Source of the DNA: Aalborgiella sp040079635
GTDB lineage: Bacteria > Pseudomonadota > Gammaproteobacteria > Burkholderiales > Burkholderiaceae_C
NCBI GenBank assembly: GCA_040079635.1
Contig: JBEBJY010000060.1
Coordinates: forward strand, 1-17,197
Direction: 5' to 3'
Length of the DNA: 17,197 nucleotides
Shown in pieces: positions 13,216-17,197 of this stretch (position 1 is its first letter; each line of letters begins with the position of its first letter). A program made the translations under genes and the position numbers. A model generated the notes under the pieces. The model was not told the DNA's origin. It saw only the letters and a list, made by a program, of their open reading frames with translations, and made no database searches.

Positions 13216-14262
13216 TTATGGTTGGCGAACCACCATGGGTTGAATTTGAAAAATGTTTTGAGCCGCTGGGTCAACCGTTACCTTCACCCAGTGCAAATGC
13301 GGGCTGCCAAAGGTTTGCAGACGCGTGAAATTTGTAAGTCCCTTAGCTGGGCCGTACAGTGGCTTGTCAATTTTGAAGAAGTGGGTGTCGCCATGCACGA
13401 GCAGCACTTGACCCGAGAATTGCTCGGTTTGCTGGATGACGGCTGCCATGAAGTTTTGATAGCCACGTACGCGCTCGGCCTTGCTTTCGTCAACACCTTC
13501 GGTTTCGGGCAAGTCAAAACCTGGGTCTGCTTGAATAACCAGCACCACGCCTTTGGCTGATTGCTGTTTGGCAGTTTGAAACGTGCGTGCCAACCATTGC
13601 ACATTGGCAGCATCGCGCTCTAGATATTCGGCATTGTCAGCATCGCATTGCTTGGTATCACGCGCGCTTTTGTCGCTGCAGTCTTTGGCGTTTAAGACTA
13701 AATTATTGTTGCTGCCAGGTACATTCAAACCTGAGAAAACGACAGCACCACGCGTGAAAAGTACGTTTTCTACAAATTTTTGACCCAACGCGCCTTGTCG
13801 CTCAAGCGGCATTTGTTGCTGCCCCAAGCTGTTCATGCTCGGAAACATGATGCGGCGCAAGTGGCTGAGGCGCTCTAAGTTGTCGTAGCCACCGTTGTTC
13901 AGGCGGTGGCAGTCTGTCCATTCGTTGTCGCCCGGGATGTAAACAACGGGTTTGGCCAGTGTGCTGAACATCTTCAGCGCATCGGTATAAACATCGTCAC
14001 TGCATTTGGAGCTGCCGTCTTTGATGTCGCCGTCGTACATGGAAAACGCGATGTCTGATTGGTTGATGTCTTGTAACAACGTTGCCATACGTTGTGGGGT
14101 GTCCCCATTGCGGGCATAGGGCATATCACCCCATAAGCCAAAAGAATAGGCTTGCTTAGGAGAAGCGCCTAGCGCTGTCGATGCCCTATCAGCGCCCCCC
14201 AAAGACGTGCAGGAAATTTGTGAAAGTGCCAACAGCGCGGCGCCAAAAGTTTTTAACAACAT
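13216..14262 (-). CDS. Exported calcineurin-like metallophosphoesterase
   Basis: A 348-residue protein with an N-terminal export signal (MLLKTFGAALLALSQISCTS). The Cys18 in SQISC may be a lipobox cysteine, although position -3 is Gln, so lipidation is uncertain. The two-metal phosphoesterase motifs are in order: FGLWGDMPY (D-x-P variant of DxH), YDGDIKDG, YIPGDNEWTDCH (GDNE) and VHGDTHFFK (GDxH). The first motif lacks the usual histidine (GDMPY), as is common in this subgroup. It probably cleaves phosphomonoesters or diesters in the periplasm or at the membrane. The ATG has AAGGA 8 nt upstream. A candidate Pho box and -10 lie 28-61 bp upstream, which suggests induction by phosphate starvation. 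The porin gene follows. Confidence 0.9.
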   Translation of the reverse strand: MLLKTFGAALLALSQISCTSLGGADRASTALGASPKQAYSFGLWGDMPYARNGDTPQRMATLLQDINQSDIAFSMYDGDIKDGSSKCSDDVYTDALKMFSTLAKPVVYIPGDNEWTDCHRLNNGGYDNLERLSHLRRIMFPSMNSLGQQQMPLERQGALGQKFVENVLFTRGAVVFSGLNVPGSNNNLVLNAKDCSDKSARDTKQCDADNAEYLERDAANVQWLARTFQTAKQQSAKGVVLVIQADPGFDLPETEGVDESKAERVRGYQNFMAAVIQQTEQFSGQVLLVHGDTHFFKIDKPLYGPAKGLTNFTRLQTFGSPHLHWVKVTVDPAAQNIFQIQPMVVRQP

Positions 14263-14289
14263 GTAAGAATCCTTGATGACTTCGGCGGA

Positions 14290-14323
14290 AGTATGCAGAT
14301 TCTTTGTTACAAGTTGGTGACAC
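14290..14323 (-). promoter_or_regulatory. Candidate Pho box and -10 of the metallophosphoesterase gene
   Basis: On the minus strand, GTGTCAC (14317-14323), CAAC, TTGTAAC (14306-14312) gives two 7-mers with a 4-nt spacer, matching CTGTCAT/C at 6 of 7 and 5 of 7 positions. CATACT (14290-14295) follows after 10 nt, the spacing PhoB-activated promoters use. A dyad TGACA-N7-TGTCA (14318-14334) overlaps the upstream half and could instead be a site for another regulator. Confidence 0.5.
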
Positions 14324-14345
14324 TGTGTATGTCAAAAAAGGGTGA

Positions 14346-14402
14346 TTTTGCTATATTATTTATAGCTAATTAGGCAATGAATACGCCGGCTATAGGCGTA
14401 TT
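14346..14402 (+). repeat. Dispersed hairpin repeat, copy G
   Basis: Reads TTTTGCTATATTATTTATAG, CTAATTAGGCAATGAATACG and CCGGC. Stem 1 is GCTATA/TATAGC with a 5-nt loop. Stem 2 is AATACGCC(14380-14387)/GGCGTATT(14395-14402) with a 7-nt loop. Unlike the others it lies between divergent genes, about 20 bp beyond the candidate Pho box and upstream of hsdR. Confidence 0.92.
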
Positions 14403-14525
14403 TTGAGGGCGCTTGGCTGAAACACTGGATTCTCTGGGGGTAAATCGACTAAATTTCGTGCGAAGGATCACTTTCTGTGCGGTGCCTCCCATACTAGCCC
14501 TAGAATGGCTAGCAAAAGGAGAGGC

Positions 14526-17197
14526 ATGACGCCAGAGCAACAAGCCAGAGTCAGCATTGACACGCTACTGCAGCAAGCGGGCTGGCACGTCTGCAATATG
14601 GCGGATGCCAATATCCACGCCGGGAGTGGTGTGGTTAAGGGCGTGGCTCTGCGGGAATTTCCCTTGAATTCAGGCTTTGGCTTTGCCGACTACCTGTTAT
14701 ACGTCGATGGCAAGGCCGCTGGCGTGATTGAAGCCAAGAAAGAAGGCACGACGCTCACCGGCGTTGAAGTGCAATCCGCCCGCTACGCGCAGGGCCTGCC
14801 TGCCACGCTGCCCGCTTGGCGTCGGCCTTTGCCTTTCAGTTACGAGTCCACCGGCATCGAGACGCACTTTACCCAAGGTTTGGATCCCGAACCCCGCGCC
14901 CGGGCCGTCTTTGCCTTTCACCGGCCTGAAACGCTGGCTGGTTTTCTGAAGGATGCCCAATCCGTTCCCTCTGAGCCTGTCGAGGGGTCGGCCTCGACAA
15001 GCTCTGTCCGCACGGGAGGTGATACAGCCCGAACGGTTGAGGAGCCCCGCGCTGGGTATGGTGCTAGCAGGGCCGCAGCCCCCACCTTCCTTGGCCGCCT
15101 GCAAACCATGCCGCTTTTGATCGAAGACGGTCTGTGGCCTGCCCAAAAAATCGCCATCCGCAACCTGGAAGCCTCGCTCAAAGCCAACAAACCGCGCGCC
15201 CTGATCCAGATGGCCACCGGCAGCGGCAAGACCTTCACCAGCATTAGTTTCATCTACCGCCTCATCAAGTTTGCCGGTGCCAAACGGGTGCTGTTTCTGG
15301 TGGATCGGGGGAACCTGGGCCGACAGACCAAAAAAGAGTTTGACCAGTACACCTCGCCCTACAACAACTACAAGTTTGGTGAGGAATACATCGTCCAGCA
15401 CCTCACCAGTAACCAGCTGGACACCACGGCACGCGTTACCATCTGCACCATCCAGCGGCTTTTTTCCATGCTCAAGGGCAGGGAGCTGGCACCCGAAGAC
15501 GACGAGCAAAGCGTCGATGGCCTCGCGAGCTTGGCTAATGGGCTGTTCGCCAAGCCCGACCCCATCGGCTATAACCCCAGCTTCCCCATAGAAACCTTCG
15601 ACATCATCGTCACCGACGAGGCCCACCGCAGCATCTACAACCTGTGGCGCCAGGTGCTGGAGTATTTTGATGCGTATTTGATCGGCCTGACCGCTACGCC
15701 CAGCAAGCAAACCTTTGGATTCTTCAACCAGAACCTGGTCATGGAATACGGCCACCAGCAGGCTGTGGCCGACGGCGTGAACGTCAACTACGACGTCTAC
15801 CGCATCCGCACCCAGGTCAGCGAGCACGGCAGCCAAGTCGAAGCCGGCTACTCCGTGGGCTACCGCGACCGCCTGACCCGCAAAACTCGCTGGCAAGAGC
15901 TGGACGAAGACATGACCTACGACGCCGACGCTTTGGATCGCGCCGTGCAAACGCCTGACCAAATTCGCACCATCGTCCGCACCTTCCGCGACAAGCTGCA
16001 CACCGAGATCTTCCCCGGTCGCACCGAAGTGCCTAAAACCATCGTTTTTGCCAAAGACGACAACCATGCCGAAAAGATTGTCGAAATTCTGCGCGAAGAG
16101 TTTGGCAAAGGCAACGACTTTGCACAAAAGATCACCTACCGCACCACCGGTGAAAAGCCCGAGAACCTGATCAACGCCTTCAGAAACAGCTATTTTCCCC
16201 GCATCGCCGTCACCGTTGACATGATCGCCACCGGCACCGACATCAAGCCGGTGGAGATTGTCATGTTCATGCGCTCGGTCAAAAGCCGCAACTTCTTTGA
16301 GCAGATGAAAGGCCGTGGCGTGCGCATCATCCCGCCCACCGACCTGCAGGCCGTGACGCCGGACGCCAAAGCCAAAGACCACTTCGTCATCGTCGACTGC
16401 GTGGGTGTGTGCGAGCAGGACAAAACCGACTCCGCCCCCATGGACCAGAAAAAGTCCGTGCCCTTTGACAAACTGCTGCAAGCCGTGGCGCTGGGCAACG
16501 TCGAGCCCGAGGTGCTGAGCAGCGTCGCCGCCCGCTTGGCCCGGCTGGACAGGGAGCTGACCGAGCCCGACAAGCGCAAGATTATCCAGGCCAGCGGCGG
16601 CTATTCCCTGCAAGACCTAGCGCGCGGCATGGTCGACGCCCTCGACCCCGACCTGGCCGCCGAGCACCCTGAGCGGGTCGAAGCGCGTATCCAAGCCGCC
16701 GTTAAACCCCTGTGCGACCCGGCGCTGCGCCATCTGCTCATCGACCTGAAGAAAAAGGCCGAGCAGGTCATAGACACTGTCACCCAAGACACCCTGTTGC
16801 AAGCCGACTTCAGTGAAGCGGCCCGCGAGCGCGCCAAAGGCACGGTGGAAAGTTTCGAGAAGTTCATCGCCGACCACAAAGACGAAATCACCGCGCTACA
16901 AATTTTGTATCAACAACCGCAGCGTTTACGCCGGCTAGAGGCGGAAACACTCACTTTTGAGGCACTAAAGGCCCTGGCCGACGCCCTGCAAGCCCCGCCG
17001 CACCTGTGGACCGAAGGCCAGCTCTGGCAGGCCTATGCCGCGCTGGACAAAAGCAAGGTCAAAGGCGACAACCGCAAACGCATCCTGACCGACCTGGTCA
17101 GCCTGGTGCGCTTTGCCATGCACCAAGATAATGAGCTCGTGCCCTTCCCCGAGCGCGTCAACGCCAACTTCAAAGCCTGGCTGGCGCAGCAAACGCA
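14526..17197 (+). CDS. hsdR: Type I restriction enzyme R subunit, 3' end beyond window
   Basis: Open from the ATG to the window edge, 890 codons. This is the motor-nuclease subunit of a type I restriction system: it cuts foreign DNA after ATP-driven translocation and needs HsdM and HsdS, expected downstream. The nuclease domain has D55 in GFADY and E69-A-K71 (PD-D/ExK). The SF2 helicase has ATGSGKT (230-236), DEAH (364-367), LTATP (388-392), MIATGTDI and QMKGRGVRI. AAGGAG lies 5 nt before the start, preceded by a 6-bp hairpin (14494-14512). Judging by the family, about 80 or more residues are missing at the 3' end. GC is higher than in the flanking genes (44 of 60 in 16501-16560), hinting at transfer. 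Two repeat-derived insertions sit in frame. A 638-codon minus-strand frame is a shadow of this gene. Confidence 0.96.
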   Translation, partial: MTPEQQARVSIDTLLQQAGWHVCNMADANIHAGSGVVKGVALREFPLNSGFGFADYLLYVDGKAAGVIEAKKEGTTLTGVEVQSARYAQGLPATLPAWRRPLPFSYESTGIETHFTQGLDPEPRARAVFAFHRPETLAGFLKDAQSVPSEPVEGSASTSSVRTGGDTARTVEEPRAGYGASRAAAPTFLGRLQTMPLLIEDGLWPAQKIAIRNLEASLKANKPRALIQMATGSGKTFTSISFIYRLIKFAGAKRVLFLVDRGNLGRQTKKEFDQYTSPYNNYKFGEEYIVQHLTSNQLDTTARVTICTIQRLFSMLKGRELAPEDDEQSVDGLASLANGLFAKPDPIGYNPSFPIETFDIIVTDEAHRSIYNLWRQVLEYFDAYLIGLTATPSKQTFGFFNQNLVMEYGHQQAVADGVNVNYDVYRIRTQVSEHGSQVEAGYSVGYRDRLTRKTRWQELDEDMTYDADALDRAVQTPDQIRTIVRTFRDKLHTEIFPGRTEVPKTIVFAKDDNHAEKIVEILREEFGKGNDFAQKITYRTTGEKPENLINAFRNSYFPRIAVTVDMIATGTDIKPVEIVMFMRSVKSRNFFEQMKGRGVRIIPPTDLQAVTPDAKAKDHFVIVDCVGVCEQDKTDSAPMDQKKSVPFDKLLQAVALGNVEPEVLSSVAARLARLDRELTEPDKRKIIQASGGYSLQDLARGMVDALDPDLAAEHPERVEARIQAAVKPLCDPALRHLLIDLKKKAEQVIDTVTQDTLLQADFSEAARERAKGTVESFEKFIADHKDEITALQILYQQPQRLRRLEAETLTFEALKALADALQAPPHLWTEGQLWQAYAALDKSKVKGDNRKRILTDLVSLVRFAMHQDNELVPFPERVNANFKAWLAQQT
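14962..15037. repeat. REP-like repeat embedded in frame in hsdR
   Basis: The left arm (14962-14985: CCGTTCC...CTGAGCCTGTCGAGG) and right arm (14992-15015: CCTCGACAAGCTCTGTCC...) are imperfect inverted repeats. CAGCCCGAACGGTTGAGG at 15025-15042 then matches the outer end of the common proteobacterial GTTCGGGCTGAGC...GTCGAAG repeat. Translation gives SVPSEPVEG, STSSVRTGG and TARTVEEP (about residues 146-174), between nuclease and helicase domains, with the frame kept. Confidence 0.82.
16927..16942 (+). repeat. In-frame fragment of the dispersed hairpin repeat in hsdR
   Basis: TACGCCGGCTAGAGGC is a 16-bp exact match to the right part of the window's repeat consensus. It is read as LRRLEA within the stretch QPQRLRRLEAETLTFEALKA. 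Homologous HsdR proteins as I know them usually run from YxxPxxQRL straight into TFEALK-like sequence, so about 6-8 residues look extra. Confidence 0.6.

Noticed and set aside
511..14402. Possible CRISPR array
   Set aside because: The repeats are kilobases apart, in both orientations, without regular spacers or cas genes.
14697..16613. A 638-codon open frame on the minus strand
   Set aside because: It is antisense to hsdR, which has all helicase and nuclease motifs and a good ribosome-binding site. The minus frame translates to Gly/Val/Asp/His-rich sequence typical of a shadow frame.
1..17197. Insertion sequences, integrases, tRNA or rRNA genes
   Set aside because: No transposase or integrase motif, no terminal inverted repeats around a gene, and no cloverleaf or rRNA segment was seen by eye. 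A covariance-model scan would settle the RNA part.

Overview
The window looks like the chromosome of a Burkholderiales betaproteobacterium, most likely Comamonadaceae-like. The gene families support this (a Neisseria/Comamonas-type porin, a 258-aa Fpr, an RluF-like enzyme with an N-terminal tail). So does a dispersed hairpin repeat that resembles short intergenic repeats I know from that family. The family assignment is inference. The window combines housekeeping genes with small accessory modules: three toxin-antitoxin loci (the 3' end of yhaV, a VapBC-like pair, and brnTA) and the start of a type I restriction gene (hsdR).

Layout. 1-326 is the end of a YhaV-type toxin. 327-737 has no gene and holds a dRS3-like inverted repeat and two copies of the window's own repeat family. 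738-1052 is an orphan small ORF. htpG (minus, 1128-3113) has a very good sigma-32 promoter and is divergent from a two-helix membrane protein (3286-3618). A VapBC-like operon (minus, 3693-4476) has a 26-bp palindrome across its start codon. An alpha/beta hydrolase and a FabH-like ketoacyl synthase (minus, 4529-6942) form an operon. An AhpD-like protein and a c-type cytochrome (minus, 7048-7727) form another, with a perfect FNR/ANR box upstream.

The segment 7895-9914 carries brnTA, two kinds of repeat and a mosaic exported protein. It is bordered by two copies of the 3' end of the rRNA pseudouridine synthase gene: the intact gene on the right (9915-10820) and a decayed remnant on the left (7822-7894). 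The 62-bp gapless match differs at only three positions, all synonymous third-codon positions. This suggests an insertion that split the gene end and supplied a replacement end.

On the right, fpr (plus) converges on a porin (minus), with a repeat-derived hairpin terminator between them. The porin lies downstream of an exported metallophosphoesterase that has a candidate Pho box and a correctly spaced -10, so the two may form a phosphate-starvation unit. hsdR starts at 14526 and runs off the window. It contains an in-frame REP-like sequence in the linker between nuclease and helicase domains, and an in-frame 16-bp match to the window's repeat family near its C-terminal part.

Main candidate novelties: (1) a family of seven ~50-bp double-hairpin repeats plus a coding fragment, with several copies between convergent genes; (2) the island bordered by a displaced gene end; (3) in-frame repeat insertions in hsdR; (4) a probably leaderless brnT transcript; (5) a cytochrome c without a methionine ligand. 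No rRNA, tRNA, CRISPR array, transposase or integrase was seen.
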